A stretch of DNA of 64,000 bases, from contig NC_014935.1 of assembly GCF_000186245.1 (NCBI RefSeq), positions 682,001-746,000 on the forward strand, in the 5' to 3' direction. Below, piece after piece: positions 36,506-46,251 of this stretch. This DNA comes from Nitratifractor salsuginis DSM 16511. GTDB lineage: Bacteria > Campylobacterota > Campylobacteria > Campylobacterales > Sulfurovaceae. The notes under the pieces are model-generated. The model saw only the letters and a program-made list of their open reading frames with translations. It ran no database searches and was not told the origin of the DNA. Numbering within the stretch: the first letter of the stretch is position 1; each line of letters begins with the position of its first letter. The position numbers were made by a program, and so were the translations under genes.

Positions 36506-37410
36506 ATCAAGAACAGAATCACGAGCAGCCTATGAAGGCGGGTTTCGTCGCCGTAGTCGGACGTCCCAATGCCGGCAAGAGCACCCTGCTCAATCATTTG
36601 GTAGGGGAAAAACTTGCGATGGTCTCCAAAAAGGCCCAGGCGACCCGCAAACGGATGAACATTATCGTTATGCACGACAATGCCCAGATCATCTTTGTCG
36701 ATACTCCGGGTTTGCACGAGAAGGAGAAACTCCTCAATAAGTTCATGTTGGAAGAGGCCCTCAAAGCCATCGGTGATGCGGATCTAATCCTCTTCATCGC
36801 TCCGGTGAGTGATTCTACGGCGGAGTATGAGCGCTTTTTGAAGCGGATCGAGAAAAAGAAGACGCCTCATATCGTTGTGTTGAGCAAGATCGATCAGGCT
36901 TCCAATGAGAAAATCCTGTCCAAAATCGCCGAATATCAAAAGTTTCAGGAGCACTTTGTCGCGCTGATCCCCTATTCGGTCAAGAAAAATATCGGCCGAG
37001 AGGAGCTTCTCGACGAAATCGTCAAGCATTTGCCCGAGCACCCCTGGCTCTTCGATCCCGAGATCCTCACGACCGAAAACATTCGGGACATCTACCGGGA
37101 ACTGATCCGTGAAGCCCTGTTCGAGAAACTCAGCGATGAGATCCCCTATGAAAGCGATGTCGTGATCGATCGCATCGAAGAGGAAGAGTTAATCGACCGT
37201 GTCTACGCCACTATCGTCACTGAAAAAGAGACCCAGAAGCGTATGATTATCGGCAACAGAGCTGAAAGTATCAAACGGGTAGGGGCCTATGCCCGAAAGT
37301 TGATGGAAGAGTTTTCAGGGAAAAAGATTTATTTGGATTTGCACGTAGTTGTTCGCAAAGGATGGAGCAAAAACAAAAAGAGTTTGGAAGAGATTGGGTA
37401 TGTTTTTTGA
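36502..37410 (+). CDS. era: GTPase Era
   Basis: 302 aa. G1 GRPNAGKSTLLNHL at about 18-31, G3 DTPGLHEK, G4 LSKID. The C-terminal KH domain (about 205-290) ends with DLHVVVRKGW. Needed for 30S subunit maturation through 16S rRNA. Overlaps glyS (ATGA). The MSHA operon follows after 98 bases. Confidence 0.95.
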   Translation: MNQEQNHEQPMKAGFVAVVGRPNAGKSTLLNHLVGEKLAMVSKKAQATRKRMNIIVMHDNAQIIFVDTPGLHEKEKLLNKFMLEEALKAIGDADLILFIAPVSDSTAEYERFLKRIEKKKTPHIVVLSKIDQASNEKILSKIAEYQKFQEHFVALIPYSVKKNIGREELLDEIVKHLPEHPWLFDPEILTTENIRDIYRELIREALFEKLSDEIPYESDVVIDRIEEEELIDRVYATIVTEKETQKRMIIGNRAESIKRVGAYARKLMEEFSGKKIYLDLHVVVRKGWSKNKKSLEEIGYVF

Positions 37411-37508
37411 TCGATTGGTCTTTTCCACAGTATAAATAGAAAGTTAATAAGGTTATTTTAATATTATAACATATACAATCAGGGTAAGGGAACGGAAGGA
37501 AAAGCACG

Positions 37509-39032
37509 ATGGGAAAGAATAAAGAGAAATCGTTTCAGTCCATAGTGACGATCGATAACTACAATCATCGCTCCTATATCTTCAAATCGGATGTGATGCG
37601 TCCGCTGGAGAAGTTGCAGTTTAAAAGCCACAACTACTATACAACCTTCATCGCCAACAAAGATCTGATTATTGCGCCGTTATCCATCAGCCGGAACATC
37701 GAGGATGAGGATGTTCCCGGCGCTTTGGAAGACAAAGCGTACGATGAGTTAGGTTTGGATCCGGCGACAGAATATCTTTTTCAATATCAAGAAATTGCAG
37801 GCGATGGCGAAGGCCGGGTTTTTCAGGTTTTTATTCTCGAGCGTGTTCGATATGAGGAGCTTTTTGAGAATTTGCGCCAAACGATCAAATATGTTGATTT
37901 GATCGTCCCGGCACCACTGCTTTATCAATCATTATACGATCGCAATCTGCTTGAAAATAAAAAAGTTCATTGTTTTCTCTATTTTACCCATTACGATACA
38001 ACACTGACCTTCTATCGGAATGGAGAGTACCTCTATAGCAAGTCGGTACAGTATTCGCTTAAACAGATTTATGACCGTTATTGTGAAATTGCTGGAAAAA
38101 CAGTTGATGAGAAACAATTCTTCCGTATTTTCCAAAAAGAAGGCGTAAAAACCACTCATTTGGAGTTTCAACAGAATCTGAGTAAGCTCTTCAATGAAAT
38201 TTTCATTACCATCAACGATATCGTTATTTATACGAAGCGTGCCTATAAAGTCGATGTGATCGATGTTATGTATATCGGTAGTGAATTGGGGCCGATCAGT
38301 GGGGTTGATGAGTATGCTCAGAATTACTTGGGACTATACTCAAGGCCTTTTCTTTTCGATTTCAAGGTTAAAAGTGATGAATGGTATGTAGATCAATATC
38401 ATTATATGCTTGCCGATACGGCCAAAAGATATTTGGAAGATCCGGAAAGCATCGTCAACTTCACTCAAAATCCACGTCCTCCGGTATTCTATAAACGTGC
38501 GAGTGGGCAATTTATCCTGAGCCTTATTGCAGGAATCCTTTTGGCATCGGCTTATCCCGTCTATTATTTGGTGGGATCCTATATTCTTGATCTCAAAAAT
38601 TATCAGTTGACCAAAGAAGAGAAGCAGTTGGATACCGAAGTTTCGAAATACAAAGCGATTCTCGGTAAGAAAAAGGCTGAAATGAAACACCTGGATAGTC
38701 AGATTGCCCAACTCAAGAGAATCTATGAAGGAAAAGAGAGAACACTGATTTCGGTTTACAATAAAAAGGTAAATTACCGTCTCAAGTCCAATCAGTTGGC
38801 TGCTTTGGCTGAAGAGCTTTCAAAATATGGATTGAATAGTGACGAAATGATGAGTCACAACGATCGTTTTGCCGTATCCCTTATTGCCAACAGTGATCGA
38901 AATATCACCAGTTTGGTGAAGGACGTAACGAATAAATATGCATCCGAAATCAAAAGGATCGACATAGAGCATATATCCGCAGATGAAAACAGTTCACTCT
39001 ATAGAGGAGTGCTAAAGGTGGATTTCAAATGA
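37509..39032 (+). CDS. MSHA-type pilus assembly protein (MshI/PilM-PilN-like)
   Basis: 507 aa. Residues about 60-300 resemble a PilM/GspL-type actin-like fold; a single transmembrane helix at about 337-360 is followed by a coiled coil (about 370-425) and a PilN-like periplasmic domain. This fused PilM-PilN layout suits an inner-membrane platform that connects the cytoplasmic ATPase to the periplasm. First gene of an eight-gene run with overlapping stops and starts. Assignment is by position and topology rather than clear motifs. Confidence 0.6.
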   Translation: MGKNKEKSFQSIVTIDNYNHRSYIFKSDVMRPLEKLQFKSHNYYTTFIANKDLIIAPLSISRNIEDEDVPGALEDKAYDELGLDPATEYLFQYQEIAGDGEGRVFQVFILERVRYEELFENLRQTIKYVDLIVPAPLLYQSLYDRNLLENKKVHCFLYFTHYDTTLTFYRNGEYLYSKSVQYSLKQIYDRYCEIAGKTVDEKQFFRIFQKEGVKTTHLEFQQNLSKLFNEIFITINDIVIYTKRAYKVDVIDVMYIGSELGPISGVDEYAQNYLGLYSRPFLFDFKVKSDEWYVDQYHYMLADTAKRYLEDPESIVNFTQNPRPPVFYKRASGQFILSLIAGILLASAYPVYYLVGSYILDLKNYQLTKEEKQLDTEVSKYKAILGKKKAEMKHLDSQIAQLKRIYEGKERTLISVYNKKVNYRLKSNQLAALAEELSKYGLNSDEMMSHNDRFAVSLIANSDRNITSLVKDVTNKYASEIKRIDIEHISADENSSLYRGVLKVDFK

Positions 39033-39682
39033 GCTATTTACAAGACAAAATGGAGGAAATGGATCAATACTTTTCCAAAAAAAGCGAAACGGAGAAGTGG
39101 TTGATTATTCTAGTTATCGCCAGTGTTATCGGTTATATAGTCTATCTTGAACTAATTCCCTATGCTGTGGATCGATACAAATTCAGCCTTCTTACCCAGA
39201 AGAAACTCAAGAAGAAAATTGCCGAGGAAAAAACCTATTTGCATTCGATTACTGTCAATGGAGACAGGAATTTTTATATCAAGAAGTTCGATAGAGAGAT
39301 TGCTCAGAAGAAAAAAGCGATCAAGAATTATAAAGAGAGGATTGCTTTGCTGGACAAAAGTTTCCAAAAACTCTCCGAAGTTCTCTTCAATCGTCACAAT
39401 TGGTCGATTTTTCTCGATTCAATTACAAAAAGAGCCCACGCAAATGGCGTGAAAATTTTGGATTTGACCAATCAGTACATTAATGATAAGAAAAACTTTG
39501 GTCATGTTTTGGAGATGGGAATCAAATGTGAAGGGAAGTTTCAAAGTATTATGTCTTTCATCAATGACTTGGAACAGAACAAACTCGTAACCGATGTATA
39601 CAGCACTGATCTACAAGTCGATCCAGAATCCAAAGAGATTGTGGCAGATCTCAATGTATCCGTCTGGGGAGTCAATAGATGA
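39029..39682 (+). CDS. PilO/MshJ-like platform protein
   Basis: 217 aa. One transmembrane helix at about 26-44, a coiled coil at about 55-115 and a small periplasmic domain to the end. This is the PilO/GspM arrangement. Overlaps both neighbours by four bases. Pairs with the MshI-like protein in the alignment complex. Confidence 0.6.
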   Translation: MSYLQDKMEEMDQYFSKKSETEKWLIILVIASVIGYIVYLELIPYAVDRYKFSLLTQKKLKKKIAEEKTYLHSITVNGDRNFYIKKFDREIAQKKKAIKNYKERIALLDKSFQKLSEVLFNRHNWSIFLDSITKRAHANGVKILDLTNQYINDKKNFGHVLEMGIKCEGKFQSIMSFINDLEQNKLVTDVYSTDLQVDPESKEIVADLNVSVWGVNR

Positions 39683-40089
39683 AAAGTATAATAATGACCA
39701 TTTTAATACTTTGCTATCCTCTCTACGCTGAACTCACTGTTAAGAGGATCGATGCCATGGTCGAGCAGATTCAGGGGAAGCGTCAGAGCAAGGTCAAGGT
39801 AGATTTTGAGAAAGTCGTTTCACCTTTTGCTTCATTTGTTCAAGAAGATGTCAATGCCACTCCAATTCTAAAACCGGTTCGTCAAGAAGCTAAGTTTAGC
39901 CTTGATGCAATTGTGAACGACAAAGCTTTAATCAACAATCATTGGGTGAGAGTCGGAGATGTGCTTGAAGGATATAGAGTAGAAAGCATAGCGGAGGATC
40001 ACGTGGTGCTGAAAAAAGCCAACCGGAGTGTGGAGGTTTTCCTTCCCAAGCCGAAAAAAATTCTACAATTCCAAATCACCGAGGGGTAA
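39679..40089 (+). CDS. MshK/PilP-like small exported protein
   Basis: 136 aa with a signal peptide (about 1-16, LCYPLYA). Residues 75-120 (DAIVNDKALINNHWVRVGD) resemble the small beta domain of PilP/GspC-type proteins that touch the secretin. No Cys lipobox. Overlaps the PilO-like gene; the secretin gene follows in five bases. Confidence 0.55.
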   Translation: MKSIIMTILILCYPLYAELTVKRIDAMVEQIQGKRQSKVKVDFEKVVSPFASFVQEDVNATPILKPVRQEAKFSLDAIVNDKALINNHWVRVGDVLEGYRVESIAEDHVVLKKANRSVEVFLPKPKKILQFQITEG

Positions 40090-40094
40090 AAGAG

Positions 40095-41630
40095 ATGATC
40101 ACGAAAATATTAAGAAATTCTTTTTTGGCATTTATGCTTTCAGGGATCTTTGTGAATGTCGTGTCTGCAAAAGGGTGTATGGACAAGTTGTTTACCGTTA
40201 CTATTAATAATAGTCTCAGCATTGCAGATGCAATAGACAACCTGGCCGAAACTTGTGGATTGACAGTTGTGGTTAAAGATGCAGGAGCCCGACAACGGTT
40301 AAATAAGAAACTTTATTATGTAAAGCTGAATAACGCTTCATTAAAAAGTTTCTTGGACACGTTATTGAAGGATAATGATCTGAGTTATACTCTTAAAGGA
40401 AACAAACTCTCAATATCCTATCTTGTTACACGTACATTCAAAGTGCATTATGTTACAGGACAGAGGAAGGGGACAAGTAATGCCAATGTTCAAGTTGCAG
40501 GTGGCAACTCAAATATTGATTCGAACGATAAGACACCTGGTGGATCTACGATTTCCATAGAAACAAATCAAGAGTTTCAATTCTGGTCGACAGTGAAAAA
40601 TGAAATACACCATATCTTGAATACTGCAGGAGATGGAAGTGTTCATTTTACGAAGGTGGGCGATGAGTGGATTGGGCCGGATGGTCAAAAATGGGAATAT
40701 AATCCTCTGGAGCCGGTGGTCAATCCTGAAGCCGGAATGATTACCGTAACAGGTACTGCCCGACAGGTTGAGAGAGTCAGTCGTTATCTCGCAGCCCTTA
40801 CACATCAACTTAAGACCGAAGTAATGATCGATGTCCGTATTATCGATGTAAGAATAAACAATAATCACTCTTACGGTATCGATTGGAATAAAATTTTTAA
40901 TACTTCGATAAGATTTACCGGAGATGTCACTCACGGAACTACAAATTCCGTTACTCATAACGTCTCTCTTAAAGACGGAAGTGATATTGGTGACTACTTG
41001 CCTGGTGGCGGTATCAGCTTTACCTTCAGTGGTGATTTGACCGAAGTTTTGAAATTCCTCAAGACCCAGGGAGATGTAACCGTTGTTTCGAGTCCTCGTG
41101 TTATGACCCTAAACAACCAACCGGCTATGATCAGTGTCGGTCAAGAGATTTATTATAAATTGACAACCACAAATAAAGTGGGAGGTTCAGATACGGCAAC
41201 TTCAGAAAACGAAGAAGTAAAATCGGTTTTTGCCGGTATTCTACTGGATATTACTCCGGAGGTTGATGAACGTGGAATGATCACTTTGAAAATCAATCCA
41301 TCCATTACTGCACTGGCTAATGAAGAGGATGCCAAGAATCTGCAAGGTGTACGGACTATGCCCCCGGATATCAAAAGAAGACAGATAGCATCTGTTATCA
41401 AGATAAAAGATGGTGACCATGCTATATTGGGTGGATTGATCACAAGAGGGCATGGAACCAAAGAAGAGGGCCTTCCTGTTTTGGAAAATATACCCATTTT
41501 GGGATATGCTTTTAAAAAGGAACAGAAAATCGATTATACGGATGAACTGGTGCTGATCATCACACCTCACATCATACGCAATAATAGAAATGTTACCTTG
41601 AAAGATCTTGGTTATAGAAATCTGAGATGA
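40095..41630 (+). CDS. mshL: Secretin, MshL/PilQ family
   Basis: 511 aa. Signal peptide 1-26. N-terminal secretin/TonB short domain (about 30-110, LNNASLKSFLDTLLKDNDLSYTL type). The secretin barrel region lies at about 270-505 with DVTVVSSPRVMTLNNQPAMI, and the family end pattern GLPVLENIPILGYAFK. It forms the outer-membrane pore for pilus or substrate exit. No lipobox. Gene symbol by family resemblance. Confidence 0.8.
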   Translation: MITKILRNSFLAFMLSGIFVNVVSAKGCMDKLFTVTINNSLSIADAIDNLAETCGLTVVVKDAGARQRLNKKLYYVKLNNASLKSFLDTLLKDNDLSYTLKGNKLSISYLVTRTFKVHYVTGQRKGTSNANVQVAGGNSNIDSNDKTPGGSTISIETNQEFQFWSTVKNEIHHILNTAGDGSVHFTKVGDEWIGPDGQKWEYNPLEPVVNPEAGMITVTGTARQVERVSRYLAALTHQLKTEVMIDVRIIDVRINNNHSYGIDWNKIFNTSIRFTGDVTHGTTNSVTHNVSLKDGSDIGDYLPGGGISFTFSGDLTEVLKFLKTQGDVTVVSSPRVMTLNNQPAMISVGQEIYYKLTTTNKVGGSDTATSENEEVKSVFAGILLDITPEVDERGMITLKINPSITALANEEDAKNLQGVRTMPPDIKRRQIASVIKIKDGDHAILGGLITRGHGTKEEGLPVLENIPILGYAFKKEQKIDYTDELVLIITPHIIRNNRNVTLKDLGYRNLR

Positions 41631-42439
41631 AGCATAGGTTTGAAGAAGCAAAAAAAGTATTCATCGATGAGGTTGTGGCAGATGAATATATAGAGTTGGA
41701 GAGCAGCACGAAGGCTTATCTTCAACTGGAACAAAGTTTGAATAAATCTTCGAAACTCGTTCTTCTCTTTGGCGAACCGGGAACGGGCAAAACGATGCTT
41801 CTTTCCCGACTTTACTCGCAACTCAAGCATCAGATGGACCTTCATCTCATCGATACGCCTTCCGGTACACGTCGAGAATTCTACGAAAAGCTTTTTTATA
41901 TTTTCACCGGCCAAAGGATGCCATCCGGTTCGACGATCAATTTGGAAACTTTTGTCGAATATGCAAAAAAGGTCAAAGAAGATCGTCGTGTTATCATTTT
42001 ACTGGATGAAGCACAGATGTATCCTACGGAGATGTTGGAAGAGGTACGTATTCTTTCAGATACGGGAAGTATCAAATTTGTTATCTCATTACATAAAACT
42101 GTCGATGAAGATGTCATTGCCAGAAAACATTTTCAATCGAGAATATGGGAGACGATTGAGTTGAAAAACGCTGATCGAGACGAGTTGCGGGCCTATATTT
42201 ACAAAAGGTTGATCAAACATAACCAAATGGCACTTGCCGACCAATTCAAGGATCGCCATTTCAAGTTGATCCATCGGCTGACGAAGGGGAATTTCCGGGA
42301 ATGCAATAAGCTGCTATATACTACGTTTGATATCGCCGATTATTACGATCGTCACAATCCCAAAAAAATCCCGCATAATCAGCTACCAATGAAAATTATT
42401 GAGATGGCGGCAATCAGGTCAGGATTGATCGATGTATGA
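41627..42439 (+). CDS. AAA ATPase, MshM/ExeA-like
   Basis: 270 aa. Walker A LLFGEPGTGKTMLL near residue 46 and Walker B VIILLDEAQMYP near 122. ExeA/MshM ATPases help place secretins in the envelope, usually with a peptidoglycan-binding partner; this one lacks a membrane helix. Overlaps the secretin gene by four bases and the next gene by eight. Confidence 0.75.
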   Translation: MKHRFEEAKKVFIDEVVADEYIELESSTKAYLQLEQSLNKSSKLVLLFGEPGTGKTMLLSRLYSQLKHQMDLHLIDTPSGTRREFYEKLFYIFTGQRMPSGSTINLETFVEYAKKVKEDRRVIILLDEAQMYPTEMLEEVRILSDTGSIKFVISLHKTVDEDVIARKHFQSRIWETIELKNADRDELRAYIYKRLIKHNQMALADQFKDRHFKLIHRLTKGNFRECNKLLYTTFDIADYYDRHNPKKIPHNQLPMKIIEMAAIRSGLIDV

Positions 42440-43142
42440 TATTGAATCATTGGAACGTAAATGGCAGAAATACCGTCGTAAGCGAATGATCAGAATCGCT
42501 GGATGGAGTTTATTGATCATTGTTATTACAACGGCTCCTATGGCTATTTATTACTACAGTATTAATACCGAACACGCTGTCAGCAATGGTCCCAAAGTTT
42601 CCAATAAGAGCATTGAGGTTTCAGCCGGGGTGTCAAATACAGTGAATAAAAATAAAAAGACTACCTCTGCTCCATCTCCAAAACAACAGGCGATTTTGGC
42701 AAATGCGTCTGTTGAATCACAGGCGAAAAAAACTCATACCAATATGCTGATCCAAGTCAGTGATAAAAGTGGAAAGGTTGAAAAAAATGTTGGTATTCCT
42801 TCCAAAAAGAAAATAAATTTAGAAGTCCATGATGCCAAGAGTACTCAAGTCATTAAAGAGATTGAAGCCCGATTTCCCTATACTAGAGAATATGACGATA
42901 CGATTTATTTAGCGAAATATTATTACAGTAAGCACCAGTATCGCAAAGCTGAAAAATGGGCGATGCAGGCAAATACGATCGACAGCACTCAGGAAGAGAG
43001 TTGGATCCTCTATGCGAAATCGAAAGCCAAGCAGGGGCATCGTGCTGCAGCATTACGTATTTTGCAGGCTTATTATGATCAAACAGGCTCATTACATGTT
43101 AAGATGGTCATTGACGATATTAGAAAAGGTAGAGAATTTTGA
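42432..43142 (+). CDS. MshN-like membrane protein with TPR-type helices
   Basis: 236 aa. A cytoplasmic tail (1-20), one transmembrane helix (about 21-42), a Lys/Ser-rich linker and a C-terminal helical-repeat region (about 140-236, LAKYYYSKHQYRKAEKWAMQ) that looks like TPR units. In Vibrio-type MSHA clusters MshN holds this place. Its role is unclear. Confidence 0.55.
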   Translation: MYDIESLERKWQKYRRKRMIRIAGWSLLIIVITTAPMAIYYYSINTEHAVSNGPKVSNKSIEVSAGVSNTVNKNKKTTSAPSPKQQAILANASVESQAKKTHTNMLIQVSDKSGKVEKNVGIPSKKKINLEVHDAKSTQVIKEIEARFPYTREYDDTIYLAKYYYSKHQYRKAEKWAMQANTIDSTQEESWILYAKSKAKQGHRAAALRILQAYYDQTGSLHVKMVIDDIRKGREF

Positions 43143-43185
43143 AAAGCCGTTTCTATAGAAAAATGCACGGAGAGAGGAAAATATC

Positions 43186-44943
43186 ATGGAAAATATGATG
43201 GCTAAACTTACCGAGCAGTTAATTAGAGACGGTATTGTATCGAAAGGGGATGTCGCCAAACTTGTTCGTCGCAGGCCTCCTCTGAAAATTACGTTGGCAA
43301 ATATGATCAGTGAAAATGTCATTGATCTGCAGAGACTAGAAGAGTATGTGGCAAGAAAAGTTCGTACGGGAGATATCTCCTTTTTTCAGCTCAGAGCTCT
43401 GGAAGATGAAGGATTGAAAATTGAACCTATCATCCGACGGGTTGCCGAGGAACTTCACGTCCAATACGTCGATCTCGATGAAAAAGAGATCGACGTAGAG
43501 CTTTTCAGTAGAGTCCCTTATAACCAGCTTTTGCGTTACCACGCTATCCCGGTAGAAGAGAATGATTTGGGGATATTGATCGTCTTTGAAGATCCCCTGG
43601 ATATGGGGGCTCAGGATGCATTGCAGAGACTCTTTCCAAGAAAGCCGATTCAGGTAGGGACATCACTTCCCCGAAAGATTGAAGAGGTCCTCCAGCGTAT
43701 GGAGGTAAGTGAAAGCCTCAAGGAATATATCGATGAGATCCGTCGCGATCTGAAAGATGGGGGCGGGGAGAAGGAAGAGGGAGAATCTCCAGCCGTTCTC
43801 AAGTTGATCGATCTTATCTTCAAAAATGCCGTAATCAATCGGGCCAGCGATATTCATATTGAAGCGACAGAGAAAAGCTGTGTTGTCCGGGACCGTATTG
43901 ACGGGATGCTCACGCAATCCTTCATTTTCGATAAAGATATCTTTAGCCCTCTAGCTTCCCGAATCAAACTATTGGCGAATCTTGACATCGCTGAAAAAAG
44001 AAAACCGCAGGATGGAAGGATCACCACCCAGGTATCTGGGCGGGAATTTGATTTCCGGGTTTCGACACTGCCCACACTCTTGGGGGAGTCTATCGTCCTG
44101 AGGATCCTGGATAAAAGCAAAGTCCTTGTCAAACTTGAAGAGGCGGGGATGAGTGAATTCTGCTATAACCGTTTCACGGAAGCCATCAAGGTTCCCTATG
44201 GAATCGTTTTGGTGACTGGACCTACCGGAAGTGGTAAAACGACGACACTTTACGGTGCATTGAATGCTATTAAGGATGTCAAAGACAAGATCATTACGGT
44301 CGAAGATCCGGTGGAATATCAGATGCCGGGGATTCAGCAGGTCCAGGTCAATCCTCATGCCGGATTGACTTTTGCCTCGGCTCTTCGCTCTATTTTGCGG
44401 CAGGACCCGGACAAGATTATGATCGGTGAGATCCGGGATACCGAGACACTGCGGATTGCCATTCAGGCGGCACTCACGGGCCACCTCGTTCTTTCGACCC
44501 TTCACACTAATGATGCCATCAGCGCCGTAACCCGTATTATTGATATGGGAATTGAAAGTTATCTGGTCAGTGGAGCTTTGGTCGCAATCCAGGCACAACG
44601 ATTGGTGCGGAAAATTTGTCCTTATTGTAAAACGACAGAAGTGCTGACTCCTCATGTTATGGAAGAGATCCGTCCTTATATTAAAACAGATCGTCCTGTT
44701 TTCTATCATGGAGCGGGTTGCAAAGAGTGTAACAATACCGGTTATCTCGGACGGGAGATGATCTCTGAAGTTCTGCCGATCAGTGATAAACTCTCACGGA
44801 TGATCGCAGCCAATGCCTCCAAAGAGCAATTGACGGAACAGGCAATGAAGGAAGGATTTATTACTATGTTCGAAGATGGGATCAATAAGGCATTGGCCGG
44901 TGAGACAACGGTGGCCGAGATCTTCAGGGTAGCGAGGTTGTGA
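43186..44943 (+). CDS. mshE: Pilus assembly/secretion ATPase, MshE/GspE family
   Basis: 585 aa. An N1/N2 GspE domain (about 20-160) precedes the motor: Walker A GPTGSGKTTTLYGAL at about 345, Asp box VEDPVEYQ, Walker B IMIGEIRDTETL and HTNDA. Four Cys (ICPYCK and CKECNN, near 480-525) form the zinc site of this family. It powers pilin insertion. GspE N-domains of MshE type can bind c-di-GMP; the N-domain here is compatible, but the residues were not checked. Confidence 0.88.
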   Translation: MENMMAKLTEQLIRDGIVSKGDVAKLVRRRPPLKITLANMISENVIDLQRLEEYVARKVRTGDISFFQLRALEDEGLKIEPIIRRVAEELHVQYVDLDEKEIDVELFSRVPYNQLLRYHAIPVEENDLGILIVFEDPLDMGAQDALQRLFPRKPIQVGTSLPRKIEEVLQRMEVSESLKEYIDEIRRDLKDGGGEKEEGESPAVLKLIDLIFKNAVINRASDIHIEATEKSCVVRDRIDGMLTQSFIFDKDIFSPLASRIKLLANLDIAEKRKPQDGRITTQVSGREFDFRVSTLPTLLGESIVLRILDKSKVLVKLEEAGMSEFCYNRFTEAIKVPYGIVLVTGPTGSGKTTTLYGALNAIKDVKDKIITVEDPVEYQMPGIQQVQVNPHAGLTFASALRSILRQDPDKIMIGEIRDTETLRIAIQAALTGHLVLSTLHTNDAISAVTRIIDMGIESYLVSGALVAIQAQRLVRKICPYCKTTEVLTPHVMEEIRPYIKTDRPVFYHGAGCKECNNTGYLGREMISEVLPISDKLSRMIAANASKEQLTEQAMKEGFITMFEDGINKALAGETTVAEIFRVARL

Positions 44944-44944
44944 T

Positions 44945-46195
44945 ATGTATTTCAAAGTAACATTAATGGAGCGTGGGCATCGAACGACGAAAGTCTATGA
45001 AGCCCCCAATAAGCGGGCGGCTGCAGCTAAGGCGAAGCGGGAATTTCCCCGTGCCGTTGTCGTCCAAACGGTAGAGACAGCAGCCCCCATCGAGGAAGTT
45101 TTCAAGAAGATCGGTAAGGATCTTCAGCGCTATACCAAGGGCAAGATCAAAATTGATGACAAGATTGCAACGATCCGTCAAATTGCCGTTATGACCGATG
45201 CAGGGATTCCGATTCACGATACGTTGGAAGACGTGGCGGCCAACACGAGCAATAAACGTCTTCGGGAAATCTATCATAACATTGCGGCGGACATCAATGC
45301 GGGAAAAAGCATGTCCCAGGCCATCAAGCCATATTCCGAAGAGTTTGGTCATGTAGCGATCGCTATGACCAACCTCGGTGAAAAAACAGGGAATTTCCCG
45401 GAATCCTATCACAAACTCGCCGATATTCTGGAAAATATTCGGGACAATACCGCCAAGTTCAAAAAAGCGTTGCGCTATCCTTTGATCACTTTGACCGCTA
45501 TGGCGATCGCCTTTGTCATTTTGATCATGTTGGTCGTTCCCAAATTCCGCGCCATCTTCGAGGAATTCCATGCGGAACTTCCCGTCCCCACGAAGATCCT
45601 GCTTTCGTTGGAGTATGCCTTTAGCCATTACGGGCCCTATATACTTATTACTCTGGCCGTAGGCATCTATGCTCTGATTTTTATGTATAAAAACAATAAT
45701 AAGTTTAAATTTCAGATGGACAAGCTGATGGTCCATCCAAAGTTCTATCTCATCAACCGGGTCATTTTCCTTTCATCGATGTATAACTATACGTTGGTCT
45801 TCGGTGAGCTGGTACGAGCCGGAATCCCGGTCTCCGAAGCCCTTCAGACCGCGGTCAATATGGTTAACAATGATTATATACGGGAAAAACTGGAAACGGT
45901 CAATGCCAACATCGGACGGGGTATGAGCCTGACGGAAGCGTTTGAACAGACCGGATTGTTTGAGAATATGCTGCTTCAGATGATCAAAGCGGGAGAAGCG
46001 AGTGGTCAGTTGGACAAAATGTTGCAGAAAGTGACCGACTATTACAATATGCGTTTCCAGGATATCATCGACAACCTCTCCAGCTATATCGAACCGATTA
46101 TGCTTTTCTTTATCGCGGGATTGGTCCTCTTGATGGCTCTGGGAATTTTCCTGCCGATGTGGGATCTGGGCCGCGCCGTCAAAAACGCGCCCTAA
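44945..46195 (+). CDS. mshG: Inner-membrane platform protein, MshG/GspF family
   Basis: 416 aa. Two repeated GspF domains (about 75-195 and 275-400), each ending in hydrophobic helices; KIRQIAVMTDAGIPIHDTLED-type sequence with FKKALRYPLIT, and GELVRAGIPVSEALQTAV in the second. Core of the pilus machine. Two bases after mshE. Pilins and the prepilin peptidase are not in the window. Confidence 0.88.
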   Translation: MYFKVTLMERGHRTTKVYEAPNKRAAAAKAKREFPRAVVVQTVETAAPIEEVFKKIGKDLQRYTKGKIKIDDKIATIRQIAVMTDAGIPIHDTLEDVAANTSNKRLREIYHNIAADINAGKSMSQAIKPYSEEFGHVAIAMTNLGEKTGNFPESYHKLADILENIRDNTAKFKKALRYPLITLTAMAIAFVILIMLVVPKFRAIFEEFHAELPVPTKILLSLEYAFSHYGPYILITLAVGIYALIFMYKNNNKFKFQMDKLMVHPKFYLINRVIFLSSMYNYTLVFGELVRAGIPVSEALQTAVNMVNNDYIREKLETVNANIGRGMSLTEAFEQTGLFENMLLQMIKAGEASGQLDKMLQKVTDYYNMRFQDIIDNLSSYIEPIMLFFIAGLVLLMALGIFLPMWDLGRAVKNAP

Positions 46196-46197
46196 GA

Positions 46198-46225
46198 GAG
46201 CGTAGAGCCTGGAGCGTTGAGAGCT
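46198..46225. repeat. Weak 7-bp-periodic repeat after mshG
   Basis: GAGCGTA, GAGCCTG, GAGCGTT, GAGAGCT follow the mshG stop by two bases. Only the first positions of each unit are well kept. Confidence 0.5.
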
Positions 46226-46251
46226 CGGCTCATTATTTACCGATATCCTCT

